Assembly (NCBI GenBank): GCA_014804425.1
Contig: JAAUZV010000005.1
Location: forward strand, 54,409-86,779
Origin: Lachnospiraceae bacterium
GTDB taxonomy: Bacteria; Bacillota; Clostridia; Lachnospirales; Lachnospiraceae
Direction: 5' to 3'
DNA length: 32,371 nucleotides
In this document: positions 1 to 9,032 of the stretch, in pieces
How the letters are laid out: every line of letters begins with the position of its first letter
Position numbering within the stretch: position 1 is the stretch's first letter
The notes under the pieces: generated by a model
Seen by the model: only the letters and a program-made list of their open reading frames with translations
Databases searched by the model: none
Told to the model about the DNA's origin: nothing
Made by a program: the position numbers and the translations under genes

Positions 1-906
1 GACAATATGAAGGAATTCTGCGAATGCCTGAAGGTGTATATTGCGCAGCTGGATTTTTCGTTTGCTTATTTATGCCTTTGCGAGAATCAGATTGAAGAGG
101 ATAAGGTAGAGTACGACTATCAGATCAAGGAAACGTATTCCGAGAAGATCACGATACCGGTTGCGTATGAGAACGGAGCGTTTGCGGAATATCCGGCATT
201 CCCGTGTAAAGAGCTTCTGCCGGAGGCATGCATGGAGAAGATCGGAAATCAAATGTGTATCATCGCCCCGGTGCATTTCAGAAAAAATTGTCTTGGCTAT
301 TTGGTGATGTGCGGGAGTCCGCTTCCCTATAACAGCACACAGTTTCAGGTGTGGCTGATGAACATTTCGAACGCGCTGGAAAATATGCGTAAACAGAGTG
401 AACTGAAATGTCTTGTGAAGAAGCTCAAGGATGTGTGGATGCTGGATAGTCTGACACAGATTTATAACAGAGCCGGATTTTTCCATTTTGCGGATAAGCT
501 TTTGGCGGAATGTAAGCGGCAGGACGTGCCGATCGGAATGCTGTTCGTAGACATTAATAAGCTCAAGCATGTGAATGATGAGTACGGGCATGAGGAAGGG
601 GATTTTTATATTAAGACGGTTGCCGACGATATGAAAAAGCTCAAAGGCGAGGGGCAGCTTCTCATGCGCTATGGCGGCGATGAATTTGTCGTTTTAGGAA
701 AGTTTGTAGCGGGAAATGAGTTTGACGGACTGCTGAAAGGGTTAAACCCGATGCTGGAGGAATGCCGGATTCAAAACGGAAAACCGTACAAAATGAGTGC
801 GAGCATCGGCTTTCAGTCGGTATCGATCACACAAGACTTCAAACTGGATCAGTTGATGAAGCAGGCTGATCAGGAAATGTATACCATGAAAAAAGAGAAG
901 GGGTGA
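1..906 (+). CDS. GGDEF-domain diguanylate cyclase-like protein, 5' end outside window
   Basis: The C-terminal half is a GGDEF domain (about residues 145-299 counted from the ATG at 7), which in this family makes cyclic di-GMP from two GTP. The signature RYGGDEF is intact, as are the upstream [11 protein letters not shown] and [12 protein letters not shown] segments. No RxxD inhibitory site is seen before the GGDEF, so product inhibition at that site is not expected. The preceding ~140 residues resemble the middle part of Clostridia proteins that join a periplasmic-binding-like sensor to GGDEF; this is a recollection of architecture, not a search result. The frame is open to base 1 and only six bases precede the first ATG, with no ribosome binding site visible, so I treat the gene as 5'-truncated by the window. 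Its stop overlaps the chemoreceptor start by 4 bp, implying one transcript. Confidence 0.85.
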   Translation, partial: DNMKEFCECLKVYIAQLDFSFAYLCLCENQIEEDKVEYDYQIKETYSEKITIPVAYENGAFAEYPAFPCKELLPEACMEKIGNQMCIIAPVHFRKNCLGYLVMCGSPLPYNSTQFQVWLMNISNALENMRKQSELKCLVKKLKDVWMLDSLTQIYNRAGFFHFADKLLAECKRQDVPIGMLFVDINKLKHVNDEYGHEEGDFYIKTVADDMKKLKGEGQLLMRYGGDEFVVLGKFVAGNEFDGLLKGLNPMLEECRIQNGKPYKMSASIGFQSVSITQDFKLDQLMKQADQEMYTMKKEKG

Positions 907-2660
907 ACAGCAATATGCAAAAGAGCGCGTCGATCCAGTTAAAGGTTTTGATCAGTATGTCAGTTATTTTGGCAGCCTTATTGTTTAACACACTTTTTTC
1001 TGCCGGCAATCTGAGAAGTATTGAAACATCCGCATCACAGATGAATGAGGTTTATATTCAGATTCAGGAATTATACGGTACGGTCGGAAAAAAGGTGGAG
1101 ACAATACAAAAATATGCCAACATTTTGTTGGGAAGCTCCGATGAGGATCTTGCGATTGCCGGAGATATCTACGGAAATCTGGATGCTGAGACGAAAGCGG
1201 TGAAGGAGCTGCTTGCGGAATTACATACTTATTGCGAGATGACAAAAAACGAAGAACTGATCGCTTTATTTAGTCAGTACGAAGCGGGATGTCAGGCGGT
1301 ATTGGAGAGTATGCAGGTCATCAGTGAGCTGAGAAAAGACAATGATTTTATCGGCGGCAAGATTTATATGGGAACGGATGCGCTGACGGCAATTCTTTCG
1401 CAGGAGCAGGTCTGTGCGGTGCTGGAGGAAACCTTCGAAAAATGTCTGAGGGAAGCGCAGGAAAGTTTAGAAGAACATATCAGGGTAGCGAACGTAAGCA
1501 ACTGGATCGTATCGGTTATATGCGTCTTAAGTACGGCGATCGCCATTTTCATTATATATAGAGAAATGCTGCAGCCCGTTAAGCAGATGAGCCGGAAAAT
1601 GCAGCAGATCGCGTTACAGGTTTCGGAAGGCCGGGGGAATCTGACCGAGCGGTTCCGTGTCAGGAGGATGGATGAGACCGGTCAATTGATGGAAAGCATG
1701 AATCAGCTGTTAAAGGCTTTTCAGGAGGTTACCGGCAGAATTCAGAATGCCACTGCCTGTATGGAAGAAGCAGCAAACAGAACGGAAGTACAATTTGCCG
1801 CTTCTAACGATAAAATAAACGATCTATCCTCAGTCATGGAGGAGCTTTCAGCGGGAAGCGAGGAGGTTTCGCGGCTGGTTGGCCAAATGAAGCAGGAGAT
1901 GCAGGGGATATCCGGGGAGACGGACGGAATTACGGCAGAGGTCGGTCAGGGAACAGATTTTGCATCGGGCTTAAAAGAACGGGCGGGATATATTCGGGTA
2001 CAGACAGCCGAGAGCAGACAGAAATCAGCACATATGGTTGCGTCGATCAAGGAGACCATGTCAAGGAGCATTGAAGAAAGCAGCGATATTGACAAAGTAA
2101 GCAGGCTGACCAGCACCATTTTAGAGATTGCAGAGCAGACGAATCTGCTGGCGTTAAATGCCGCCATTGAAGCGGCAAGGGCAGGGGAAGCCGGCAAGGG
2201 ATTTGCGGTAGTGGCGGAGGAGATCCGGACATTAGCGGATAACAGCAAGTCGAGCGCCAGCGCGATCCAGGACTTAAATAATAAGATCGTATCGGTGGTG
2301 CGGTCCTTAAGCATGTGCAGCAGGGAGATGCTGGAGTTTGTGGATGCGGATATCATGGAAGATTATAAAAAGTTTGAGATGATGTCCGTGCAGTATTCCG
2401 ATGATGCGGATACGGTTTCCGATGTCATGGGCAGAATACAGAACAGTGTGGATTCCATCAATAAACAGATATTGAACGTTGTTCAAAATATCGGAGGAGT
2501 CTTATCGTCCGTAGAAGAGAGCGCGCTGGGAATCCGCAATGTTGCGGGAACGGTCGTTGAGCTGTCCAATTCAACGGATGATATTTATAAGGAAACCTGT
2601 CAAAATACGCTGACAGCGATGGAGTTAAAGCAGGTGTCGGAAGGGTTCGTGGTTGAGTAG
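903..2660 (+). CDS. Methyl-accepting chemotaxis protein
   Basis: A membrane chemoreceptor that would signal to CheA/CheW. One transmembrane helix lies near residues 11-30 and a second near 200-219, enclosing a helical extracellular sensor of about 170 residues. A HAMP segment follows, then the cytoplasmic signalling domain. The hairpin tip is canonical: [19 protein letters not shown] followed by [16 protein letters not shown]. No CheR/CheB-binding pentapeptide is seen at the C-terminus, which ends EGFVVE. The start could be GTG at 903, overlapping the upstream stop as GTGA, or ATG at 915; the GAAGGGG at 897-903 suits 915. It lies 50 bp before rhaB, so receptor, GGDEF protein and rhamnose enzymes may be co-transcribed. 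The ligand is unknown; rhamnose or a rhamnose-containing glycan is a guess from position. Confidence 0.93.
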   Translation: MNSNMQKSASIQLKVLISMSVILAALLFNTLFSAGNLRSIETSASQMNEVYIQIQELYGTVGKKVETIQKYANILLGSSDEDLAIAGDIYGNLDAETKAVKELLAELHTYCEMTKNEELIALFSQYEAGCQAVLESMQVISELRKDNDFIGGKIYMGTDALTAILSQEQVCAVLEETFEKCLREAQESLEEHIRVANVSNWIVSVICVLSTAIAIFIIYREMLQPVKQMSRKMQQIALQVSEGRGNLTERFRVRRMDETGQLMESMNQLLKAFQEVTGRIQNATACMEEAANRTEVQFAASNDKINDLSSVMEELSAGSEEVSRLVGQMKQEMQGISGETDGITAEVGQGTDFASGLKERAGYIRVQTAESRQKSAHMVASIKETMSRSIEESSDIDKVSRLTSTILEIAEQTNLLALNAAIEAARAGEAGKGFAVVAEEIRTLADNSKSSASAIQDLNNKIVSVVRSLSMCSREMLEFVDADIMEDYKKFEMMSVQYSDDADTVSDVMGRIQNSVDSINKQILNVVQNIGGVLSSVEESALGIRNVAGTVVELSNSTDDIYKETCQNTLTAMELKQVSEGFVVE

Positions 2661-2710
2661 CGTTGGAAAAGCCTGTGCGGCTGTTTCACCAGGAAAGAAT
2701 GGAGGTTGCA

Positions 2711-4120
2711 ATGCGGAATTATTATCTGGCTGTTGATATCGGCGCTTCCAGCGGACGTCATATCTTAGGATGTGTGGAAGACGGCAGGATGGTGATCGAG
2801 GAGATTTATCGTTTTGAGAACGGCATGCAAAATAAGGACGGAAAGTTGCTCTGGGATGTCGCCTATTTGTTTGCTCAGATCGTGGAAGGAATGAAACGGT
2901 GCGGTGCGTGCGGCAAGGCTCCGGTCAGCATGTCGATCGACACTTGGGCGGTGGATTATGTTCTTTTGGATAAAAATGATCAAATATTGGGTGATACCTA
3001 TGGTTATCGGGATGATCGGACAAGGGGAATGGACAGTCTGGTTTATGAGAAGATTCCGGAACGGGATCTGTATGCAAGAACCGGGATTCAAAAGCAGATT
3101 TTTAACACGATCTATCAGTTAATGGCAGTAAAGCAGCAGACACCGCAGCTTTTCGAAGCGGCAAAGACGTTTTTGATGCTGCCGGATTACTTCCAGTTTT
3201 TGTTGACGGGAAATCGAGTGTCGGAATATACCAACGCGACCTCCACGCAGCTTGTCAGTCCAAAGGATAAACAATGGGATGCGGAACTGATCCGGCAGCT
3301 GGGATACCCGGAATCGATGTTTCTGCCCCTGCAAATGCCGGGGACAAAGGTGGGAAACCTGCAGGAGCATATTCGGGAAAAAGCAGGGTTTGACTGTGAG
3401 GTGGTGCTGTGTGCGAGCCATGATACGGCATCTGCGGTCATGGCAATGCCTGCCACCAAGACGGACGGGCTGTATATCAGTTCGGGAACATGGTCTCTCA
3501 TGGGCGTGGAGATGGAAGAGGCAGATTGTGATGAACAAAGCAGGCTGTCGAACTTTACGAATGAAGGCGGTTATGCGTATCGTTTCCGATATTTGAAAAA
3601 CATTATGGGGCTGTGGATGATCCAGTCCGTGCGGCATGAGCTGGGGGATGCGTATACCTTTGCGCAGTTATGTGAAATGGCGGAGGAGAATCAGGATTTC
3701 CCGTCCAGAGTGGATGTAAATGATCCGTGCTTTTTGGCACCGCATAATATGACAGAGGAGATCAGGGCGTACTGTGAAAGAACGGGTCAAAAGATCCCCG
3801 GGAGCGTCGGGGAAATAGCGGCAGTCGTCTATCAGAGCCTTGCGGATTGCTACGGGAAAACGGTGCGGGAATTGGAGAAAAATACCGGAAAGGTATTTGG
3901 CAGCATTCATGTGATCGGAGGCGGATCCCATGCGTCTTATTTGAATCGGCTGACAGCTGATGCGACAAAGAAAACCGTGTATGCGGGACCGGGAGAAGCA
4001 ACCGCTGTCGGAAATCTGATGGCGCAGATGATACGAAGTGGGGAATTTGCGGATCTGCAAGAGGCACGAAAGTGTGTCTATGATTCGTTTGATATTAAGG
4101 TAACAGAACATGATGAGTAA
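2711..4120 (+). CDS. rhaB: Rhamnulokinase
   Basis: Phosphorylates L-rhamnulose to L-rhamnulose 1-phosphate with ATP in the cytosol, the second step of the isomerase/kinase/aldolase route. It belongs to the FGGY carbohydrate kinase family: DIGASSGRH near residue 8 is the first phosphate loop, SIDTWAVDY follows near residue 75, and YISSGTWSLMG opens the C-terminal ATPase half. The frame is open from a TTG at 2663, but the family starts close to the DIGA motif and GGAGG at 2701-2705 sits just before ATG 2711, so that start is chosen (469 aa, normal family length). rhaA begins 12 bp downstream. Adjacent rhaA and rhaD make the assignment strong. Confidence 0.95.
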   Translation: MRNYYLAVDIGASSGRHILGCVEDGRMVIEEIYRFENGMQNKDGKLLWDVAYLFAQIVEGMKRCGACGKAPVSMSIDTWAVDYVLLDKNDQILGDTYGYRDDRTRGMDSLVYEKIPERDLYARTGIQKQIFNTIYQLMAVKQQTPQLFEAAKTFLMLPDYFQFLLTGNRVSEYTNATSTQLVSPKDKQWDAELIRQLGYPESMFLPLQMPGTKVGNLQEHIREKAGFDCEVVLCASHDTASAVMAMPATKTDGLYISSGTWSLMGVEMEEADCDEQSRLSNFTNEGGYAYRFRYLKNIMGLWMIQSVRHELGDAYTFAQLCEMAEENQDFPSRVDVNDPCFLAPHNMTEEIRAYCERTGQKIPGSVGEIAAVVYQSLADCYGKTVRELEKNTGKVFGSIHVIGGGSHASYLNRLTADATKKTVYAGPGEATAVGNLMAQMIRSGEFADLQEARKCVYDSFDIKVTEHDE

Positions 4121-4132
4121 GGAGGAGACAGG

Positions 4133-5389
4133 ATGACACAACAGGAAAGATATGAGGCGGCAAAGAACAGGTACGCCGGAATCGGCGTGGATACCGACGC
4201 CGCCATCGCGCAGTTAAAAGAGGTCCCCGTGTCGCTTCATTGCTGGCAGGGGGATGATGTGACGGGGTTTGATCATGTCGGACCGCTGACGGGAGGGATT
4301 CAGGTCACGGGCAATTATCCGGGCAAGGCGAGAACGCCGGAGGAATTAATGCAGGATATGGACGAGGTATTGCGTCTCACTCCGGGAAAAAAGAAACTGA
4401 ATCTCCATGCAAGCTATGCGATTTTTGAGGAAGGGGAGCATGTAGATCGGGATAAGCTGGAGCCGAAGCATTTTGCGAAGTGGGTTGCGTTTGCAAAAGA
4501 AAGAAATATGGGAATCGATTTTAATCCTACCTTTTTTTCTCATGATAAGATCAAGGACGGGCTGACGCTCTCAAGTCCGGATGAGGAGACACGGAAGTTT
4601 TGGATCGATCACGGAAAGGCATGCATCCGTATATCCGAATATTTTGCAAAAGAAACGGGAGTTCCCTGTGTGATGAACATATGGACGGGGGACGGCTATA
4701 AGGATATTCCGGCGGATCGTATGGGACCGAGACTGCGTTATAAGGATTCGATTGAGCAGATCTTGTCGGAGCCTTTTGATCGGAAGCTTGTAAAACCCTG
4801 TGTGGAATCGAAGGTGTTCGGGATCGGTGTGGAATCCTATACTGCAGGAAGCGGCGAGTTTACGCTGACGTTCGCGGCAACGCATGAGGGATGTCTGCCG
4901 CTGATGGACAACGGACACTATCACCCGACAGAGGTTGTATCCGATAAGATTCCGACACTTCTGTGCTTTTTCCCGGAAATTGCACTGCACATTACCAGAC
5001 CGGTGCGCTGGGACAGCGATCATGTCGTCCTGTTTGATGACGAGACAAAAGAGATGGCAAAAGAGATCGTGAGGAATGATGCGTTAAGCCGCGTTTATAT
5101 GGCACTTGACTATTTTGATGCCGGGATCAATCGGATCTCCGCATGGACGGTCGGTTTTCGAAGCTGGCAGAAAGCGCTTCTTTCCGCGTTATGCACACCG
5201 AATCGGAAATGGAAAGAATTACAGGATCAAAACAGCCTGTCAGAGCTGATGGTACTGCAGGAGGAGTTAAAGACCTACCCGTTTGGAGACATTTGGGAGG
5301 AGTATTGCAGACAGTGCGGTGTGAGCGCGGGCGCAGAGTGGTTTGAGGAAGTAAAAAAATATGAAGCGGAAGTATTGTTAAAACGATAG
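4133..5389 (+). CDS. rhaA: L-rhamnose isomerase
   Basis: Interconverts L-rhamnose and L-rhamnulose in the cytosol; the family is metal-dependent with a TIM-barrel fold. At 418 residues it has normal length and begins TQQERYEAAKNRYAGIGVD as in bacterial RhaA. Conserved stretches include SLHCWQGDDVTGF, the NLHASYAIFEEGE segment, GIDFNPTFFSHDK, NIWTGDGYKD, and DNGHYHPTEVVSDK, which carry the metal- and substrate-binding region of the family. AAGGAGG at 4119-4125 precedes ATG 4133 at good spacing. It sits between rhaB and rhaD in a tight operon. The whole frame is intact, with no sign of decay. Confidence 0.97.
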   Translation: MTQQERYEAAKNRYAGIGVDTDAAIAQLKEVPVSLHCWQGDDVTGFDHVGPLTGGIQVTGNYPGKARTPEELMQDMDEVLRLTPGKKKLNLHASYAIFEEGEHVDRDKLEPKHFAKWVAFAKERNMGIDFNPTFFSHDKIKDGLTLSSPDEETRKFWIDHGKACIRISEYFAKETGVPCVMNIWTGDGYKDIPADRMGPRLRYKDSIEQILSEPFDRKLVKPCVESKVFGIGVESYTAGSGEFTLTFAATHEGCLPLMDNGHYHPTEVVSDKIPTLLCFFPEIALHITRPVRWDSDHVVLFDDETKEMAKEIVRNDALSRVYMALDYFDAGINRISAWTVGFRSWQKALLSALCTPNRKWKELQDQNSLSELMVLQEELKTYPFGDIWEEYCRQCGVSAGAEWFEEVKKYEAEVLLKR

Positions 5390-5461
5390 AAAGAGTCAAT
5401 GCAGGGCCTAAATGTGGGAAAGACACCGATTGGCAGGCTCAGAAAGGGTGTGGTTATCAGG

Positions 5462-6286
5462 ATGAAGATGTTAGAGGCAGAATTTGTGCAGGGATTTATC
5501 CGTATGGCAAACGACGGCTGGGAGCTTGGCTGGCATGAGAGGAACGGCGGCAATTTATCCTACCGCGTAAAGCCGGAGGAGGTCGAGTCGGTAAAAGAGG
5601 AGTTTCAGGCAGGAGAGTGGAAGCTGATCGGTACGGAGGTACCGGGGCTTGCGGGGGAATATTTTCTGGTGACGGGGAGCGGAAAATATTTTCGCAATGT
5701 GATCCTAAAGCCGGAGGACTCCATCTGCATGATCGAACTGGACGAAAAGGGAGAGCGGTACAGGATTGTATGGGGGCTTGTCAACGGCGGAAAACCGACG
5801 TCCGAACTGCCTTCCCATTTGATGAATCATGAGGTGAAAGCGGGACTGACAAACGGAGCATACCGTGTGATCTACCATGCGCACACAACGAATGTGATCG
5901 CGCTGACGTTTGTGCTTCCGCTGAAGGATGAGATATTTACAAGAGAATTATGGGAGATGGCGACGGAATGCCCGGTTGTGTTCCCGGACGGGATCGGCGT
6001 CGTACCGTGGATGGTTCCGGGCGGACGGGAGATCGCGGTTGCGACCAGTAACCTGATGAAAAATTATGATGTGGCGATCTGGGCGCATCATGGGATGTTC
6101 GCGGCCGGAGAAGACTTTGACACCACATTCGGTCTGATGCATACCGTGGAAAAGTCAGCAGAGATCCTGGTCAAAATGTTATCCATGCGGCCGGATAAAT
6201 TGCAGACGATCCTGCCGGAAGAGTTTAGAAACCTCGCGAGAGATTTTCAAGTGACGCTGCCGGAGAAGTTTTTGTATGAGAAATAG
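5462..6286 (+). CDS. rhaD: Rhamnulose-1-phosphate aldolase
   Basis: Cleaves L-rhamnulose 1-phosphate to dihydroxyacetone phosphate and L-lactaldehyde; class II zinc aldolase of the aldolase II/adducin fold. Zinc ligands of the family are visible as YHAHTTN (H139 and H141) and HHGMF (H210). The N-terminus MKMLEAEFVQGFIRMANDGW matches the normal RhaD start, which decides for ATG 5462 (274 aa, family length) over the in-frame ATG at 5399. The ribosome binding site for 5462 is mediocre: AAAGGG at 5443-5448 with 13-nt spacing. About 70 bp separate it from rhaA. An intrinsic terminator follows at 6321. The downstream lactaldehyde enzyme is not in the window. Confidence 0.95.
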   Translation: MKMLEAEFVQGFIRMANDGWELGWHERNGGNLSYRVKPEEVESVKEEFQAGEWKLIGTEVPGLAGEYFLVTGSGKYFRNVILKPEDSICMIELDEKGERYRIVWGLVNGGKPTSELPSHLMNHEVKAGLTNGAYRVIYHAHTTNVIALTFVLPLKDEIFTRELWEMATECPVVFPDGIGVVPWMVPGGREIAVATSNLMKNYDVAIWAHHGMFAAGEDFDTTFGLMHTVEKSAEILVKMLSMRPDKLQTILPEEFRNLARDFQVTLPEKFLYEK

Positions 6287-6320
6287 CGGCGGTCAGGTTT
6301 AAACGAAAAAAGAATTTCGG

Positions 6321-6356
6321 AAAAGAGAGAAGAGGAGTGCGTCTTCTCTTTTTTCT
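6321..6356 (+). terminator. Intrinsic terminator after rhaD
   Basis: An 8-bp stem pairs AGAGAAGA at 6326-6333 with TCTTCTCT at 6342-6349 around an 8-nt loop and runs into a T tract to 6354. It closes the rhamnose block and separates it from the transporter operon. The A-rich left flank could also pair with the T tract. Confidence 0.85.
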
Positions 6357-6470
6357 ATGCAGAAAATTATGCGGAAATTGCTTTTTGATAGGAAGAGGAA
6401 TACGCAAAGCTGCATATGCCGCAATGGGATAACACCTGAAAAAAAACACACCCTTATAAAATTCATCCCA

Positions 6471-6499
6471 TTTTTTATGGCGGAGGCGATTGCTATAAT
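6471..6499 (+). promoter_or_regulatory. Probable sigma-A promoter of the ABC transporter operon
   Basis: TGCTATAAT at 6491-6499 is a perfect -10 box with the extended TGn element. The -35 position at 17 bp spacing (6471-6476) is only a T run, so the extended -10 or an activator such as the YesN-like protein may compensate. It lies downstream of the rhaD terminator and about 55 bp before the binding-protein start. The rest of the gap 6287-6553 shows nothing else I can name. Confidence 0.6.
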
Positions 6500-6553
6500 C
6501 TAACCATAACAAATATGAAAAGCAGAATCCAACAAAAGGAAGGAGACAATCAT

Positions 6554-7933
6554 ATGAAAAATATGAAAAAATGGATTGCAATATTGTTATCAATGGTTAT
6601 GGTATTATCGCTGTCAGCCTGCGGGGATAAGGACAGCGGTACCGGCGGCTCCGGGGGCGGGAGCAGCAGTGGAGGAAGCAGTAATGCCGGAGGCGACGGC
6701 GGCAGCGGCGAAAAGATCGTCGTCTGGACGCTGGCAAACGACTTAAAGCAGTTTGCAGAGCGCTATACGGCAGAGACCGGAAGAGAAGTTGAGGTCGTGG
6801 TATTTGACTCGGCGGATTACTCCACCAAGATCATGCAGACACTGGGAACCCAAAGCTCAGATGTTGACATCTTTGTAGGAGAGCCGCAGATGCTTCCGAA
6901 TTTCTTTGAAGCCGGCTTCTGCGCTGACTTAAGCGAATTGGATTCAGAGGTTTCGTCCCGACTGGTTGATTATACATACGAGGCAGGCAAGGATGAGAAC
7001 GGTGTGCTTCGCGCGATCAGCTATCAGGCGACTCCCGGAAGTGTGATCTATCGCTGTGATCTGGCAATGGAGGTATTTGGAACGGATGATCCCGCAGTCA
7101 TCGGAGAGAAATTCAGCTCCTTTGATACGATCGTTGAGACCGCTGCCCTGCTTCATGAAAAAGGATATTCCATTTTCGGTGATACGGGCGCCCTTCGCTG
7201 GTTCTCCATCAGTGCATCTCCGTGGGTAAGAAACGGCGAGATCATTGTGGATCAGGATCGTTTGGATTATTTTGACGCTGCCGTAGAGCTCTATCAGAAG
7301 GAATATGTTGCGTTTGCTCCGGAGTGGTCAGCGGCATGGTACGCTTCCATGGCAGGTCCGCTGCCGATGAATGCAGGCTGGAGCGCACTGGATGAAGTGG
7401 ATGCATCCAACCCTGAGACACAGGTATTCTCTTATGTAATGCCCTCCTGGGGAGCGCTGATCGTACGTGACAATGCGGCGGACAATATCGGAAAATTCGG
7501 CGTGTGCAGCGGCGTATGCAGCTTTTTCGGAGGCGGTACCTTCCTGACAGTCAATGACTACTCGAAGCACAAGAGCGAAGCAATTGATTTCATCCGTTAC
7601 TGCACCTTAAATGACGATACGGCTCAGTGGTGGCTGGAAGTATCCAACGGCGACGTGGTAGCGAACAAGGCGGTTTTGGAGGCAAACAAAGATTATGAGA
7701 ATCCGTCCTTCAACAATCAGCATACCTATGAGTTTTACATGGCTGAACTGGAACATGTGGATTACAGCCTGATCACCGGCTATGACGATACCTGCAAGGA
7801 GGCGTTCGGTGCGGCAATCGTTTCCGTACAGGAAGGGAAACAGACGAAAGAGGAAGCGCTGCAAGAGTTTTACATGGTAGTAACCACACAGTATCCGGAA
7901 TTGAGAATTCCTGATGATGCTCCCATCAACTAA
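6554..7933 (+). CDS. ABC transporter extracellular sugar-binding lipoprotein (family 1)
   Basis: Captures a sugar outside the cell and delivers it to the two permeases downstream. The N-terminus MKNMKKWIAILL leads to a lipobox LSAC, with lipid attachment expected at C23, followed by a Gly/Ser-rich linker over roughly residues 27-50 and then the binding-protein fold (EKIVVWTLANDLKQFAERY onward). ATG 6554 is chosen over the in-frame ATG 6515 because AAGGAAGGAG precedes it and it gives a proper signal peptide. At 459 aa it is a typical CUT1-family binding protein. It is the first gene of the importer operon and is followed by stable hairpins before the permeases, an arrangement often linked to higher levels of binding protein. 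The substrate is not known; the context suggests a beta-gluco-oligosaccharide. Confidence 0.92.
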   Translation: MKNMKKWIAILLSMVMVLSLSACGDKDSGTGGSGGGSSSGGSSNAGGDGGSGEKIVVWTLANDLKQFAERYTAETGREVEVVVFDSADYSTKIMQTLGTQSSDVDIFVGEPQMLPNFFEAGFCADLSELDSEVSSRLVDYTYEAGKDENGVLRAISYQATPGSVIYRCDLAMEVFGTDDPAVIGEKFSSFDTIVETAALLHEKGYSIFGDTGALRWFSISASPWVRNGEIIVDQDRLDYFDAAVELYQKEYVAFAPEWSAAWYASMAGPLPMNAGWSALDEVDASNPETQVFSYVMPSWGALIVRDNAADNIGKFGVCSGVCSFFGGGTFLTVNDYSKHKSEAIDFIRYCTLNDDTAQWWLEVSNGDVVANKAVLEANKDYENPSFNNQHTYEFYMAELEHVDYSLITGYDDTCKEAFGAAIVSVQEGKQTKEEALQEFYMVVTTQYPELRIPDDAPIN

Positions 7934-7955
7934 TACGTGAACAGATAAAAAGTGA

Positions 7956-7990
7956 CTGCCGGTAAACCGGGAATTGCGGATTACCGGCAG
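7956..7990 (+). promoter_or_regulatory. Intercistronic hairpin between binding protein and permeases
   Basis: A perfect 10-bp inverted repeat, CTGCCGGTAA at 7956-7965 and TTACCGGCAG at 7981-7990, encloses a 15-nt loop. It is not followed by a clear T tract, so it looks more like an RNA-stabilising or partial attenuating stem than a full terminator. Confidence 0.65.
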
Positions 7991-8009
7991 GAACTTTCAT
8001 TCATGACAG

Positions 8010-8034
8010 GGAAAGCTCGCAGAGCGTGCTTTCC
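8010..8034 (+). promoter_or_regulatory. Second intercistronic hairpin
   Basis: GGAAAGC at 8010-8016 pairs with GCTTTCC at 8028-8034, with an inner CGC/GCG pairing around an AGA loop and one T-T mismatch. ATTGTTTT follows, a short and interrupted T tract. It could act as a leaky terminator reducing permease expression relative to the binding protein. Confidence 0.55.
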
Positions 8035-8065
8035 ATTGTTTTAGAGAAGAAAGGGGGCGGCGAGT

Positions 8066-9031
8066 ATGGCCAAGGAAGCTTCGGCGGAAAAGAAAAAGAA
8101 TAAGGCGGGAAAGCCGGTTGTTGCAGTGGCAAAAAAAGGAAACCTTCAAAAGCGGGAACGCTACGGCGCACTGTTCTGCCTGCCGTTTATCATCACGTTT
8201 CTGGTCTTTAACATCTATCCGGTGTTTCGGACCTTGCAGATGAGTTTTATGAATTATAAAGGCTTTGGAAAAGAAACCTTTGTGGGGCTTGCCAATTATG
8301 TCCGTGCCATCAAGGATCAGTTGTTTCGGGATGCCTTTGTCAACACCTTGAAAATGTGGGGAGTCAATATCGTACTCCAATTAGGACTTGCGCTTCTGCT
8401 GACGATTATTTTTAACGATATGAAGTATAGAATGAGGGGCCTGAGTATTTTTAGGGCATTATTTTATCTCCCGAACTTGATCGCATGTACCTCTGTGGCG
8501 TTCCTGTTCAAAACACTCTTAGACTGGAAATACGGCAGCTTCAATCAACTTCTCATGAAACTGGGCATTATCGGTACCCAGGTGAACTGGCTGACCGGAG
8601 AAGGTCTGACCGCGCAGATGGTCGTAGGAGTGGTAGGCGCATGGATGTGGTTTGGCAACAGCTTCATCATGCTGATGGCGGGCGTACAGGGAATCGATAA
8701 ATCTTATTTTGAGGCAGCGACCATTGACGGTGCCGGCAGGTGGCAGATATTCGGAAAGATCACGATGCCCCTCTTACGTCCGATCATGCTGTATGTGGCG
8801 GTGACGAGCCTGATCGGCGGACTGCAGCTCTTTGACCTGCCTTACCTGATGTCCGGAACAACCGGACAGCCGGGACGTTCTCTGTATACGGCGGTGTTCT
8901 ATCTGTATACGACGGCGTTTAAGAATAACCAGATGGGATATGCGGCGGCATTGGCATTTGTCCTGTTCCTGATCATTGCGATATTCTGTGGGCTGGCATT
9001 TAAGTTGATGAACAAAAAGGAGGTGGATTAG
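8066..9031 (+). CDS. ABC sugar transporter permease (MalF/UgpA type)
   Basis: One of two membrane subunits of a CUT1-type importer. After a Lys-rich cytoplasmic N-terminus the protein starts RERYGALFCLPFIITFLVF, the usual first transmembrane helix of this group, with about six helices in 321 residues. The cytoplasmic EAA loop, which docks on the ATPase, reads YFEAATIDGAGRWQIFGKIT and lies in the last third. Start ATG 8066 follows AAAGGGGG. The second permease begins 1 bp after the stop region, with AGGAGG placed inside the end of this gene. No ATPase subunit is encoded nearby, which is common in Clostridia where one MsmX-like ATPase serves several importers. Confidence 0.93.
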   Translation: MAKEASAEKKKNKAGKPVVAVAKKGNLQKRERYGALFCLPFIITFLVFNIYPVFRTLQMSFMNYKGFGKETFVGLANYVRAIKDQLFRDAFVNTLKMWGVNIVLQLGLALLLTIIFNDMKYRMRGLSIFRALFYLPNLIACTSVAFLFKTLLDWKYGSFNQLLMKLGIIGTQVNWLTGEGLTAQMVVGVVGAWMWFGNSFIMLMAGVQGIDKSYFEAATIDGAGRWQIFGKITMPLLRPIMLYVAVTSLIGGLQLFDLPYLMSGTTGQPGRSLYTAVFYLYTTAFKNNQMGYAAALAFVLFLIIAIFCGLAFKLMNKKEVD

Positions 9032-9032
9032 C

